NCBI GenBank assembly: GCA_964567685.1
Contig: CAZMNO010000008.1
Coordinates: 27,845 to 91,844 of the forward strand
From: UBA5972 sp964567685
Lineage (GTDB): Bacteria; Pseudomonadota; Alphaproteobacteria; Rhodobacterales; Rhodobacteraceae
Reading direction: 5' to 3'
DNA: 64,000 nt
Part shown: in pieces, positions 1 to 8,473 of the stretch
Numbering within the stretch: the stretch's first letter is position 1
Layout of the letters: every line of letters begins with the position of its first letter
Translations under genes and position numbers: made by a program
Notes under the pieces: model-generated
Seen by the model: only the letters and a program-made list of their open reading frames with translations
Told to the model about the DNA's origin: nothing
The model's database searches: none

Positions 1-358
1 CGCCGTCAAACTCAACCTCGGCCTGCTCGGGCTGATCGGGCTGGTTTTTGATGAATGTCCGGCGCACCTCTGTATCAAGACGCGTAGTGACCGGATCATT
101 GGTGATGACGCAGCTCTGAACCACCGTCGCCCCGAGCTTTGCCGTCAGCGCCCAGTCGCTTTTACCCAAAGGGGAAAAGCTGCCGGCAAATCTGAGTTTC
201 TTCAGAGCCAGGAGCCCCAGCATTCCGGCGATTTCTGCGCGCGCACCGGCATCAGGGGTCAGGGTGAACGGATTTTCCCCGTTGAGGTTGAGGTCGCGTA
301 CAAACACAAGGCTCTGCATGATCGTTTCTTCCGCCTTTTTCTGTGTCTCTTTCGGCAT
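1..358 (-). CDS. YceD/DUF177 family protein (5' part only)
   Basis: This is the amino-terminal part of a gene that runs off the left edge; about 119 codons are visible. The translation contains LRKLRF-like and 'GATVVQSCVITNDPVTTRLD' stretches, typical of the YceD (DUF177) family, which is linked to 23S rRNA accumulation and is usually encoded just upstream of rpmF. The reading frame has ATGs at 358 and 319; the first gives a charged 13-residue extension and either could be used. It is divergent from the bamE-like gene, an arrangement I regard as common in Rhodobacterales. Family call fairly sure, exact start unsure, 3' end not seen. Confidence 0.75.
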   Translation of the reverse strand, partial: MPKETQKKAEETIMQSLVFVRDLNLNGENPFTLTPDAGARAEIAGMLGLLALKKLRFAGSFSPLGKSDWALTAKLGATVVQSCVITNDPVTTRLDTEVRRTFIKNQPDQPEQAEVEFDG

Positions 359-471
359 TTTTACGCAACCCCTGCCATTTAAATTGCCATTAAGGCTCAA
401 CTTTCTTGCTTGTTTTGCATGTGTTCGATAAGTCGACAAGTAGGTTATGTGCAAATAAGCGCGAGGGTGAA

Positions 472-918
472 ATGGCGTTTTGGTGGCTTAAGTGGCGGTC
501 GGGATTGCTGGCTTTGATGCTGGGCGTACTGATCGGCTGTGCGGCGTCTTTCACCAATCACGGCTATGCACCGACCGATACCGAGCTTGAAGAGGTGATC
601 GTCGGTGTTGATAACCGAGCCTCGGTTGAAGAAAGCATTGGCCGCCCGGCAAGTACCGGCGTTCTGACGGAAAGCGGCTGGTTCTATGTCTCAAGCCGGG
701 TGCGGCACTACACCTATCAGGCGCCCGAGGTGATTGACCGGCAACTGGTCGCGGTGACGTTCAACAAGCGCGGGCTGGTTGAAAATATCGAACGCTTCAC
801 ACTGGAAGACGGGCAGGTTGTGGTTTTGAGCCGGCGGGTCACGCGCAGTAATATCAAAGGTGTTTCCTTTATTCAGCAGATGCTGCGCAATGTCGGACGG
901 ACAAGCCTGGGAAGCTGA
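472..918 (+). CDS. bamE: BamE/SmpA/OmlA outer membrane assembly lipoprotein
   Basis: A 148-residue lipoprotein of the BamE family, which binds BamD in the outer-membrane beta-barrel assembly complex. The amino end is a short basic segment, a hydrophobic helix and a lipobox LIGC, giving a lipidated Cys at about residue 23. The mature part carries the family's 'G..VDNRASVEESIGRPASTG' segment and a C-terminal beta-rich domain. The frame is open to a further upstream ATG at 406, but the ATG at 472 follows a GAGGG-like site and gives a proper signal peptide, so it was chosen. Divergent from the YceD gene. Confidence 0.85.
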   Translation: MAFWWLKWRSGLLALMLGVLIGCAASFTNHGYAPTDTELEEVIVGVDNRASVEESIGRPASTGVLTESGWFYVSSRVRHYTYQAPEVIDRQLVAVTFNKRGLVENIERFTLEDGQVVVLSRRVTRSNIKGVSFIQQMLRNVGRTSLGS

Positions 919-948
919 GGGGTCGCACCTTTGAAAAAGCGCGTGACA

Positions 949-1344
949 TCAGTCTTCCGGCTTGAAATCAAGCGCTACGCCATTGATGCAATAGCGCAAT
1001 CCCGTGGGATCAGGCCCGTCAGGAAAGACGTGGCCGAGATGCGCAGCACAGGTGTTGCAGTGAACTTCGGTGCGGCGCATGAACCATTTGTTATCGGCCT
1101 GTTCACCAACTGCGTCCTTGGAAAGAGGGGAATGAAAAGACGGCCAGCCGGTACCTGAGTCAAATTTTGTATGGGCATCAAACAATGCGGAACCGCAGCA
1201 GATGCAGTGAAAGATACCTGGGCGTTTGGCAAAATTATCGTGGCTGTGGGCGCGCTCGGTTGCCCCCTTGCGGGTCACCTTGTAGGCAAGATCAGAAAGC
1301 TGGGCGCGCCAGTCTTCGTCGGATTTGGTGATTTTGGCAGACAT
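949..1344 (-). CDS. msrB: Peptide-methionine (R)-S-oxide reductase MsrB
   Basis: A single-domain 131-residue MsrB, which reduces the R epimer of methionine sulfoxide in oxidised proteins. Seen in the sequence: two zinc-binding CxxC pairs (CICC around residue 47 and CNTC around residue 97), the 'GTGWPSF' substrate loop, and the catalytic cysteine in 'RYCIN' near residue 118. Length fits the family. There is no signal peptide, so it is cytoplasmic. It is convergent with bamE and divergent from olsB. Confidence 0.95.
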   Translation of the reverse strand: MSAKITKSDEDWRAQLSDLAYKVTRKGATERAHSHDNFAKRPGIFHCICCGSALFDAHTKFDSGTGWPSFHSPLSKDAVGEQADNKWFMRRTEVHCNTCAAHLGHVFPDGPDPTGLRYCINGVALDFKPED

Positions 1345-1457
1345 TTCTTAGCAGAACCCTCAGATTGAGACAGTTGAATTGTTCACTTTGGCGCAATCAT
1401 GCTTAACTATATCTCGTTAGCCAAGCTTGAAAACCTGCTCAGGCCCGGGAGGGCAAT

Positions 1458-2222
1458 TTGAAGACCTGCGCATATAAGGGAAAATACACCGCCAGATTTG
1501 CCGGGACGGATCAGGATATCATGGCGGCGCAAAGGTTGCGCTATACTTGTTTTCGTGGGGGTGAAGGGGGTGTTGGTCTTGATCAGGACGGATTTGATTC
1601 GCTCTGTCGGCATCTGCTTGTCGAGGATGCCCTGACCGGGGATCTGGTGTGCTGCACCCGGTTATTGCTGCTGAAGGATGGCAGGGAGATCGACAAAACT
1701 TATTCCGCCCAGTTTTACGATCTGTCGTCCTTGCGCCGGTTTCCGGCGCCCATGGCAGAAGTGGGGCGGTTCTGTATCAATCCTGACCTCAATGATCCGG
1801 ATATCCTGCGAATCGCCTGGGCGGCATTGACCCGGTTTGTTGATGATACCGGGGTTGAGATGCTGTTTGGGTGCTCGTCATTTGAAGGAACGGATGCCGG
1901 AACGCACCAAAATTCGCTGGCGCTGCTGGGCAGAAAGCACCTGGCCCCGGATTGCCTGCGCCCAGAGGTCAAGGCACCGGATGTGGTTGAGTTTGCCGCG
2001 AACCCGGATTTCCCCGATCCGGATTTTCGCCTTGCAATGAAAGAGATGCCACCTCTTCTTCGCACGTATCTGTTGATGGGGGGCTGGGTTTCGGGCCATG
2101 CGGTGGTTGATGACGATCTGAACTCGTTGCATGTGTTTACCGGGCTGGAAATCAAATCCATCCCGCAGAACCGGGTTGAAATGCTGCGGGCGGATTCAAA
2201 TCAGTTAATCAGTACCTTGTAG
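1458..2222 (+). CDS. olsB: L-ornithine N(alpha)-acyltransferase OlsB-like (GNAT fold)
   Basis: A 254-residue member of the GNAT-type 'hemolysin-like' family to which OlsB belongs; OlsB acylates ornithine with a 3-hydroxyacyl-ACP in the first step of ornithine-lipid synthesis. Recognisable parts are 'AAQRLRYTCF' near the start, 'HLLVED', 'AEVGRFCI' in the core and the C-terminal lid region. The start is TTG at 1458, preceded by a strong GGGAGGG site with 5-nt spacing; the first in-frame ATG would delete conserved sequence. No olsA (second acyltransferase) lies beside it, so the partner must be elsewhere. Confidence 0.8.
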   Translation: MKTCAYKGKYTARFAGTDQDIMAAQRLRYTCFRGGEGGVGLDQDGFDSLCRHLLVEDALTGDLVCCTRLLLLKDGREIDKTYSAQFYDLSSLRRFPAPMAEVGRFCINPDLNDPDILRIAWAALTRFVDDTGVEMLFGCSSFEGTDAGTHQNSLALLGRKHLAPDCLRPEVKAPDVVEFAANPDFPDPDFRLAMKEMPPLLRTYLLMGGWVSGHAVVDDDLNSLHVFTGLEIKSIPQNRVEMLRADSNQLISTL

Positions 2223-2354
2223 GTGATTTTGCACAAACCACATGATCTTGTGTGAGGCTACGATTTATATTGATTGATCAGTCAATAACCCACAAGGACA
2301 TTAAGAAAACATCTCAAAAGGTTTAAAATAAACGATAAAACCGTTTGGTTTGAT
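2223..2354. other. Intergenic region between convergent olsB and moaA
   Basis: A short A+T-rich stretch holding an imperfect 18-bp palindrome at 2269-2286 (ATTGA/TCAAT ends around TGATCA) and, read on the minus strand after moaA, a small AAACG/CGTTT hairpin followed by T-rich sequence that may end moaA transcription. No gene is seen. Confidence 0.4.
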
Positions 2355-3368
2355 TCAGCCGCCGGTATGGCTCATATGGCGGGTCATCTGGCCCTGAACC
2401 TGCTGGCGCGAATAATCAAAATCATGCCCTTTGGGTTTATGGGTGATCGCCTCGTGAATTTTTGTGATCACAGCACTGTCGTCATCCGGGTAACGGCGCA
2501 AAATGGCACGCAGATCAAATTCGCCTTCCTGCCCCAGACACTGGAATAGCTGCCCGGTGCAGGTCAGGCGCACGCGGTTGCAGGATTCACAGAAATTATG
2601 CGACAGCGGCGTGATGAAGCCGAGTTTCTGACCGGTTTCTTCGATCCTGCGATAGCGCGCCGGGCCACCAGTGGTTTCGGCCAGATCCGTCAGGGTATAG
2701 CGGGTCGCAAGTTCGGCAGCCAGATCGTCGAGCGACCAGTATTGCCCCACCCGGTCTTCATTGCCGATATCGCCCATCGGCATGACCTCGATGAAGGTCA
2801 GATCCATGTCGCGCGAGGCGCACCATTCAACGATGTCAAAAAGCTCGTCGTCATTTGTGCCTTTCACCGCCACCATGTTGATCTTGACGCGAAGACCGGC
2901 TTCCTGTGCGGCATCAATCCCGTCGATGACCTGATGCAGCCGCCCCCAGCGGGTGATGGCGGCGAATTTGTTGCCATCAAGCGTATCAAGCGAAACATTG
3001 ATCCGTCGAACGCCAAAACGATAGAGGTCAGGCGCATAGTTTCTGAGTTGCGAACCATTGGTCGTGACGGTCATTTCATCAAGCGCACCGCTTTCAAGAT
3101 GGCGCGACATGCTTTCAAAAAAGCCCATGATGCCACGGCGCACCAGCGGTTCACCCCCTGTCACCCTGATTTTGCGCACGCCCTGCGAGACAAAGAGCGA
3201 GCACAGGCGATCAAGCTCTTCCAGGGTCAGAAGCTTTTTCTTTGGCAAAAAACTCATATCTTCCGACATGCAGTAAACGCAGCGGAAATCACAGCGATCC
3301 GTCACGGAAACCCGCAGATAGGTGACTGCGCGCTGAAACGGATCGATAAGGCGGCCGGGATGTGACAT
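2355..3368 (-). CDS. moaA: GTP 3',8-cyclase MoaA
   Basis: A radical-SAM enzyme of 337 residues that starts molybdenum-cofactor synthesis by converting GTP to 3',8-cH2GTP. The SAM cluster motif CxxxCxxC ('CDFRCVYC') lies at about residues 26-33 after 'YLRVSVTDR', and the second cluster triad is in 'CESCNRVRLTCTG' near residue 265 with a further Cys in 'FQCLG'. The protein ends in the double glycine expected for active MoaA. Start is the ATG at 3368; an in-frame TTG lies two codons upstream. No other moa gene is nearby. Confidence 0.96.
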   Translation of the reverse strand: MSHPGRLIDPFQRAVTYLRVSVTDRCDFRCVYCMSEDMSFLPKKKLLTLEELDRLCSLFVSQGVRKIRVTGGEPLVRRGIMGFFESMSRHLESGALDEMTVTTNGSQLRNYAPDLYRFGVRRINVSLDTLDGNKFAAITRWGRLHQVIDGIDAAQEAGLRVKINMVAVKGTNDDELFDIVEWCASRDMDLTFIEVMPMGDIGNEDRVGQYWSLDDLAAELATRYTLTDLAETTGGPARYRRIEETGQKLGFITPLSHNFCESCNRVRLTCTGQLFQCLGQEGEFDLRAILRRYPDDDSAVITKIHEAITHKPKGHDFDYSRQQVQGQMTRHMSHTGG

Positions 3369-3526
3369 GGGCAACTATCTAGTATCGCTTTTGCCGCTCT
3401 GCAAGCCGTTGATTGGGCAGGGGAAGGCCAAAACAGGTACCTTACATTGGTGCAGGTGCAGGGGCTGCAAAAAGATTGGCAACAGAATGGTTTCGTGAGT
3501 AGAATTCTTGTTCTAAGATCGGGCGT

Positions 3527-4099
3527 ATGAACGCGATCGGTAAACAGGGCCGGCTGGTGCCGGCGATGATTGTCGCACTCAGCCTGGCGTTGGTTTTGGC
3601 TGGTTGTCAGGGTAAGCTCTTTACCCGCAAGAAAAAACCCGATCTGCCGGTGGTGGAGGAATGCCTGCCTGAGGATGAAGACTGCATTGTCGTGCAAACG
3701 CCGGACGAAAACACGGTACGCCCGCAATATCGCAAGACCACGGCACCGGCTGGTGAGGGGTTTGTGGAAGGAATTGACCCGGAAGAGCTTGACGCGACGA
3801 CGGAAGAAGAAAAAGAGGCTGCACTTGAGAGCAGTGAAAGCGGCGGCGAAAAAGAGCTTGGCCGCACGATTGCCTCGCTTGGTGATGTGGCCGATCAGGG
3901 GTTCTGGCTGAAAACACCCCTGGTGATCGCGGTCACGGAGGGCCGCGTGGTCTGGGCTGATGACGGGACCAGCGTAAACGTGACCCTGATCCCGAAACAG
4001 GGCGAAGCGACGGCGGGCAGCCAGATATCGCTTGCGGCTATGCGGGCGCTGGGAATTCCGCTGACGGCACTTCCGGAACTGATCGTATTTGCGAAATAA
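3527..4099 (+). CDS. Putative lipoprotein, acidic linker plus small C-terminal domain
   Basis: A 190-residue protein with a signal peptide and lipobox LAGC (Cys at about residue 27). Then come a basic KLFTRKKK patch, a low-complexity Glu/Asp-rich linker (residues ~40-110) with two Cys in 'ECLPEDEDC', and a conserved-looking C-terminal block ('SLGDVADQGFWLKTPLV' ... 'TAGSQISLAAMRALGIPLTALPEL'). The pattern suggests an envelope protein on a flexible tether. I do not recognise a function. It is a monocistronic gene divergent from moaA. Confidence 0.7.
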   Translation: MNAIGKQGRLVPAMIVALSLALVLAGCQGKLFTRKKKPDLPVVEECLPEDEDCIVVQTPDENTVRPQYRKTTAPAGEGFVEGIDPEELDATTEEEKEAALESSESGGEKELGRTIASLGDVADQGFWLKTPLVIAVTEGRVVWADDGTSVNVTLIPKQGEATAGSQISLAAMRALGIPLTALPELIVFAK

Positions 4100-4177
4100 C
4101 AGCGTTTTGCTTTTGATTTTGCGGGGCTTCCTGAACTGGCGGTTCAGCCCAATGTCTTGAAATTTCTCTGGGTAAGC

Positions 4178-4262
4178 TTTTGAAAAACCACAATGAACTA
4201 CTAAACTAGTTGACTGGCAGACTAGTAGGTTAGTCTGCTGGTCTGCTGGTCTGTTGGACCAG
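4178..4262. promoter_or_regulatory. Operator-like cluster of inverted and direct repeats
   Basis: A short block rich in small palindromes: ACTAGT at 4205-4210 and 4221-4226, repeated 'tctgctgg' units at 4233-4249, and a perfect 6+5+6 inverted repeat CTGGTC/GACCAG at 4246-4262 resembling GntR-family operators. The first ~40 bp (TTGAAAA, then CACAATGAACTA, then CTAGT and CTGG) are closely similar to the segment at 63921-63957. No open reading frame of credible size follows on the plus strand before the convergent AlkD-like gene. Confidence 0.45.
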
Positions 4263-4352
4263 TGGTTTGGTTGGTGAGAGTAAGTGTGGGGATGATCGAA
4301 GGCCGGTGGAAGTGGTTTGCCTGCAATTCCGGTAATGGCTGACAATGATACC

Positions 4353-4384
4353 GCGTGTCTGAGGCGCCACTCCGGTTTTTTGGA
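4353..4384 (+). terminator. Candidate rho-independent terminator
   Basis: ACCG and CGGT ends bracket an inner GTG/CAC pairing, followed at once by six T residues and GG. It could end the lipoprotein transcript or a short RNA started from the repeat block at 4178-4262. The stem is interrupted, so this is only a candidate. Confidence 0.4.
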
Positions 4385-4479
4385 ATCAGGTGAGCGACAG
4401 AGTTGACACTGATCGAATCCTGTTGCCTGTCGACTGATTGGCTGAAAGCGGGCTGTGCAGGATTTTCACGACCGCGAAA

Positions 4480-5157
4480 TCACGGCAGATATATCGCCGC
4501 TTCCTTGCGTGCAAAGGGCTTCATCCGCTCGCCGTATTCCATCAGAAATGCCTGCACCCTCGCCGGATCACGTTTGGAAAGATCGCGCAGCCACCACGCC
4601 ACGGCTTTCTGGATGAACCATTCCCTGTCATCAACATAGCCTGCCGCCCAGCTAAGAATGCGTTCGCGGATCTGGATATCCGCGTCCTTCGGATTTCGAT
4701 CCTTGGTCCAGGGGAGCGTCATCACAAGGGCTGCGCGGCGGGTCCATAAATGATCCGATATGGTCCATTCAGGGACCTCTTCGATGCGCGCAGGGTCCGC
4801 GACCAGACGCTTCTGCCCGGCCATTGCGACGTGATCAGCGATGGCCCAGCTGTCAAAATCAGACACCCAGCTTTTGATCAGCGACCAGACCCCGTCATCG
4901 GGCCTGATTCGCGCCTGCGTCAGCAGTTTTGCCGCCGCCAGTCGCGCCTCAAAAATGTCCGTACCCCAGAGCTCCGCGGCCAGTGCCACACGCGCCTCAA
5001 CGGTAAGGGTGCGCCGCCAGGTCTTTGTCAGGTCGTTAATCGCAGGATTGGTGACACCCAGATAGACCCTGGGCACTTTGTGATAGGCCGCCGCGCCCTC
5101 GGCCCGCCCCGGCACAATCTCGGCCCTGAGCGCGGCAAGGGCGTCGCTGAGGGTCAT
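4480..5157 (-). CDS. AlkD-like DNA alkylation repair protein
   Basis: A 225-residue HEAT-repeat-like protein of the DNA alkylation repair (AlkC/AlkD) family, which removes bulky or cationic alkylated bases. Segments matching family hallmarks: 'DFDSWAIADHV' (Trp and Asp of the active cleft), 'TRRAALV' (DNA-contacting Arg) and 'WFIQKAVAWWLRDLSK' (second conserved Trp). Its ATG overlaps the glmS stop by 4 nt (ATGA on the minus strand), so it is translated from the glmU-glmS transcript. The substrate range cannot be read from sequence. Confidence 0.8.
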   Translation of the reverse strand: MTLSDALAALRAEIVPGRAEGAAAYHKVPRVYLGVTNPAINDLTKTWRRTLTVEARVALAAELWGTDIFEARLAAAKLLTQARIRPDDGVWSLIKSWVSDFDSWAIADHVAMAGQKRLVADPARIEEVPEWTISDHLWTRRAALVMTLPWTKDRNPKDADIQIRERILSWAAGYVDDREWFIQKAVAWWLRDLSKRDPARVQAFLMEYGERMKPFARKEAAIYLP

Positions 5158-6977
5158 TCCACGGTCACAGACTTTGCCAGATTGCGCGGCTGATCAACAT
5201 CCGTGCCTTTGGTGACGGCAGTGTAATAGGCCAGCAATTGCGCCGGGATCGCATAGACGATCGGGGCCAGAAAATCGATGACATCCGGCATGATCAGGGT
5301 CTGCCAGACCCCGTCGGAGGCCTCAGCCGCGCCATCCTTGTTGGTGACCAGCACGATCTTTCCGCCCCGCGCCATCACCTCCTGCATATTGGAGACCGTC
5401 TTGTCAAAAAGCGTGTCTTTCGGTGCCATCACGATCACCGGAACGTTCTTGTCAACCAGTGCAATGGGGCCGTGCTTGAGTTCGCCACTGGCGTAGCCTT
5501 CGGCGTGTATATAGCTGACTTCCTTGAGTTTTAATGCGCCTTCCAGCGCCAGAGGATACATCGGACCACGGCCCAGAAAGAGTATATCACGCGCTTCGGC
5601 CAGCTTGCTGGCGACCGAGCGAATTCTGTTGTCTGCCTCAAGTGCTGATTTGACCGCTGTGGGGATGGCCTGAAGCTCAGACACATATCGCGCCTCTTCT
5701 TCACTCGTCAGATGCCCGCGCTGACGCGCCGCCATCAGCGCCAGGCTGGCTAGTGCTACAAGCTGGCAGGTAAAGGCTTTGGTCGAAGCCACGCCGATTT
5801 CGCGCCCGGCAAGAATGGGCAGGGCCAGATCGCTTTCCCGGGCGATCGAGCTTTCGGCGACATTGACGATCGATACGATCCGGGCGACCTTTTCCTGGCA
5901 ATAGCGCAATGCCGCCAGCGTGTCGGCGGTTTCGCCTGACTGGCTGACAAACAAGGCGAGCGAATTTGGCGACAGCGGCGGTTCGCGATAGCGAAATTCC
6001 GAGGCCACATCCAGTTCGACCGGCAAACGGGCAAGGCTTTCAAACCAGTATTTGGCAATATGACAGGCAAGATAGGCGGTGCCGCAGGCGACCATCGTCA
6101 GGGATTCAATTTGCGAAAAATCAATCTCGCCCTCGCGCAGTGCAACCGACTGGCCGCTGTCGGGCAGGTAGTGGGAAATCGCGTCCGACAGAACCGCCGG
6201 TTGCTCGTTGATTTCCTTGGCCATGAAATGTTTGTAGCCACTTTTGTCAACGGCGACGCTTTCCAGCTGAATTTCGCGCATTTCGCGATTGGCGCGGCGG
6301 CCCTGCCCGTCAAAGATTTCAGCGCCCTTACGGGTGATCAGTGCCCAGTCGCCCTCTTCCAGATAGGTGATCTTGTTGGTCATCGGTGCCAGCGCCAGCG
6401 CGTCAGAGCCGACATACATTTCGCCGTCGCCATGGCCCAGTGCCAAAGGCGAGCCTTTACGAGCGGCGATCATCAGATCGTCTTCGCCTTCGATCAGAAA
6501 ACATAATGCAAACGCCCCTTCGAGACGCGCCAGTGTTGCCGGGGCGGCTTTTTCCGGGCTGAGGCCCTGGCTCATCAGGTGTTCAAACAGCAACGCAACG
6601 GTTTCCGTATCCGTATCGGTTTCATAGCCGACACCTTGTTCGGCCAGTTCCTGGCGCAATTCGCGGAAATTTTCGATAATGCCATTATGCACCACGGCAA
6701 CCCGCCCGGCGCGGTGCGGATGGGTGTTGGCGAGGTTGGGCGCCCCGTGGGTTGCCCAGCGTGTATGGCCGATGCCCGATTTGCCGGGAAGCGGGTAGTG
6801 CACCAGTTCGTCTGAGAGGTTGATCAGCTTGCCGATGGCGCGCCGACGTGCAAGGACCCCGTGGTTGACTGTGGCAACGCCGGCACTGTCATAACCGCGA
6901 TATTCCAGTCGTTTCAGAGCCTCCAGAATGATAGGAGAGGCCTCGTGGTTACCCAGAATTCCGACAATGCCGCACAT
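5154..6977 (-). CDS. glmS: Glutamine--fructose-6-phosphate aminotransferase GlmS
   Basis: A full-length 607-residue GlmS, which makes glucosamine-6-phosphate from fructose-6-phosphate and glutamine for peptidoglycan and LPS. Cys2 of 'MCGIVGILG' is the glutaminase nucleophile; 'HTRWATHG' and 'VVHNGIIENF' mark the N-terminal amidotransferase domain. Two SIS domains follow, with 'SQSGETADT' and the conserved end 'PRNLAKSVTVE'. It lies 3 nt after glmU, so the two form an operon for UDP-GlcNAc supply. No glmS ribozyme is present; the gene is not preceded by any leader. Confidence 0.97.
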   Translation of the reverse strand: MCGIVGILGNHEASPIILEALKRLEYRGYDSAGVATVNHGVLARRRAIGKLINLSDELVHYPLPGKSGIGHTRWATHGAPNLANTHPHRAGRVAVVHNGIIENFRELRQELAEQGVGYETDTDTETVALLFEHLMSQGLSPEKAAPATLARLEGAFALCFLIEGEDDLMIAARKGSPLALGHGDGEMYVGSDALALAPMTNKITYLEEGDWALITRKGAEIFDGQGRRANREMREIQLESVAVDKSGYKHFMAKEINEQPAVLSDAISHYLPDSGQSVALREGEIDFSQIESLTMVACGTAYLACHIAKYWFESLARLPVELDVASEFRYREPPLSPNSLALFVSQSGETADTLAALRYCQEKVARIVSIVNVAESSIARESDLALPILAGREIGVASTKAFTCQLVALASLALMAARQRGHLTSEEEARYVSELQAIPTAVKSALEADNRIRSVASKLAEARDILFLGRGPMYPLALEGALKLKEVSYIHAEGYASGELKHGPIALVDKNVPVIVMAPKDTLFDKTVSNMQEVMARGGKIVLVTNKDGAAEASDGVWQTLIMPDVIDFLAPIVYAIPAQLLAYYTAVTKGTDVDQPRNLAKSVTVE

Positions 6978-6980
6978 GGT

Positions 6981-8336
6981 TTAATCCTTGTTTTTTCTGG
7001 CTTTAGCCGCTTTAAGCCGCTCGATATGCTTGATCGCCAATCCGGCGCGGTTCTTCTGTTCGGTGCGTGCTGTGGCCAATGCGCCGTCAGGGACATCTTT
7101 GGTGATGACCGAGCCCGAACCGGTCAGCGCGTCATCGCCAACGCGCACGGGCGCCACCAAAGCGGTGTTCGAGCCGATGAAAGCCCGCGCGCCGATTTTG
7201 GTCTGATGTTTCATCACCCCGTCATAGTTGCAGGTGATGGTTCCGGCGCCGATATTTGCCGATTTGCCGATTTCCGCATCGCCGATATAGGACAGGTGGT
7301 TGGCTTTTGCGCCTTCGCTCAGAATGGCGTTTTTCACTTCGACGAAATTGCCGACATGGGCATTATCGCCAATTTCGGCCCCCGGCCTCAGCCTGGCAAA
7401 CGGGCCGATGATGGCCCCCTGGCTGATATGACAGCCCTCGAGATGGCAAAAAGCGCGAATTTCGGCCCCGGATTCAACTGTGACCTCGGGCCCGAAGACG
7501 ACATTCGGGCCAATGGTGACATCGCGGCCGATCACCGTATCATAGGCAAAATAGACCGTCTCAGGGGCGGAAAGGGTGACGCCGTTTTCCAGGGCGGCAG
7601 CCCGCGCACTGGCCTGAAAAGCAGCTTCTGCCCTGGCGAGCCCGACGCGGCTATCAACCCCCATGGTTTCGCTTTCATCGCAAGTGACAACCCCGCATCT
7701 CAGCCCGGCTTCATTGGCAAGGGCAACGATATCGGTGAGGTAATATTCGCCACTGGCGTTGTTGTTGTCGATTTTTGCCACAAGATCAAAAAGGACCGCG
7801 CGATCCGCACAAAGCACTCCGGAATTGCACAAGGTCACAGCCGCTTGTTCGGGGTTTGCGTCTTTGGCTTCGACGATAGCGGTCAATAGGTCATCCTGGT
7901 CCATGATCAGCCGGCCATAACGTGCAGGATCACCGGCGTTAAAGCCAAGAACGACAACCGCATTGCCGTCAGCGCGCGCTGCGCGCATTGCGCTCAGGGT
8001 TTCAGGCTGAATGAACGGCGTATCGCCGTAAAGGACGATCACATCGCCAGCAAAATCGGCCAGTGCATCGCGCCCCTGATCGACCGCATGCCCGGTACCA
8101 AGCTGTTCTTCCTGAACGACAATCTCGGCGTCAGGCTGAAAGGTCTGAACTGCCTTGCCGACATCGTCAGCACCATGCCCGGCAACGATGACCACCTTTT
8201 CAGCCTCAACCGAGCTTGCGGCCCTGATCGCATGCGCCAGCAGAGGCGCCCCGGCCAGCTTGTGCAGAACCTTGGGCAAATCCGATTTCATCCGCGTACC
8301 TTTTCCGGCCGCAAGGATAATGAGCGCAATGGGCAT
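6981..8336 (-). CDS. glmU: Bifunctional GlmU (GlcN-1-P acetyltransferase / GlcNAc-1-P uridyltransferase)
   Basis: A 451-residue bifunctional enzyme making UDP-GlcNAc. The N-terminal uridyltransferase domain has the nucleotide-binding 'LAAGKGTRMKSDLPKVLH' signature and 'LYGDTPF'. The C-terminal half is a left-handed beta-helix of hexapeptide repeats with 'RLRPGAEIG', 'NFVEVKNA', 'HLSYIGDAEIG' and 'NYDG', typical of the acetyltransferase active site. It is the first gene of the glmU-glmS-alkD-like operon; the intergenic region to the divergent gph-like gene should hold its promoter. Confidence 0.97.
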   Translation of the reverse strand: MPIALIILAAGKGTRMKSDLPKVLHKLAGAPLLAHAIRAASSVEAEKVVIVAGHGADDVGKAVQTFQPDAEIVVQEEQLGTGHAVDQGRDALADFAGDVIVLYGDTPFIQPETLSAMRAARADGNAVVVLGFNAGDPARYGRLIMDQDDLLTAIVEAKDANPEQAAVTLCNSGVLCADRAVLFDLVAKIDNNNASGEYYLTDIVALANEAGLRCGVVTCDESETMGVDSRVGLARAEAAFQASARAAALENGVTLSAPETVYFAYDTVIGRDVTIGPNVVFGPEVTVESGAEIRAFCHLEGCHISQGAIIGPFARLRPGAEIGDNAHVGNFVEVKNAILSEGAKANHLSYIGDAEIGKSANIGAGTITCNYDGVMKHQTKIGARAFIGSNTALVAPVRVGDDALTGSGSVITKDVPDGALATARTEQKNRAGLAIKHIERLKAAKARKNKD

Positions 8337-8473
8337 TAAATTACCTTTTTCAATCTCAGCGCCCTGTTTTAGCGGGCCGGAGCCACGGCGGAAAGCAAAA
8401 GATGATCAACAAAGCTTTCCGATCGTTACACAAAATGCCACAGTTCGGGCGACTATAGGCAGAGCGGGGCAAC

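Noticed and set aside
2269..2286. FNR-like palindrome (TTGAT...TCAA)
   Set aside because: Half-site spacing is wrong for FNR and it lies between convergent gene ends, not in a promoter.
3302..4345. Long minus-strand open frame of 347 codons over moaA 5' end, lipoprotein gene and repeat block
   Set aside because: It is antisense to two credible genes, has no family motif and reads through simple repeats.
5154..8336. glmS ribozyme or other riboswitch in the glmU-glmS operon
   Set aside because: glmS starts 3 nt after glmU, leaving no leader; such ribozymes are typical of Gram-positives.
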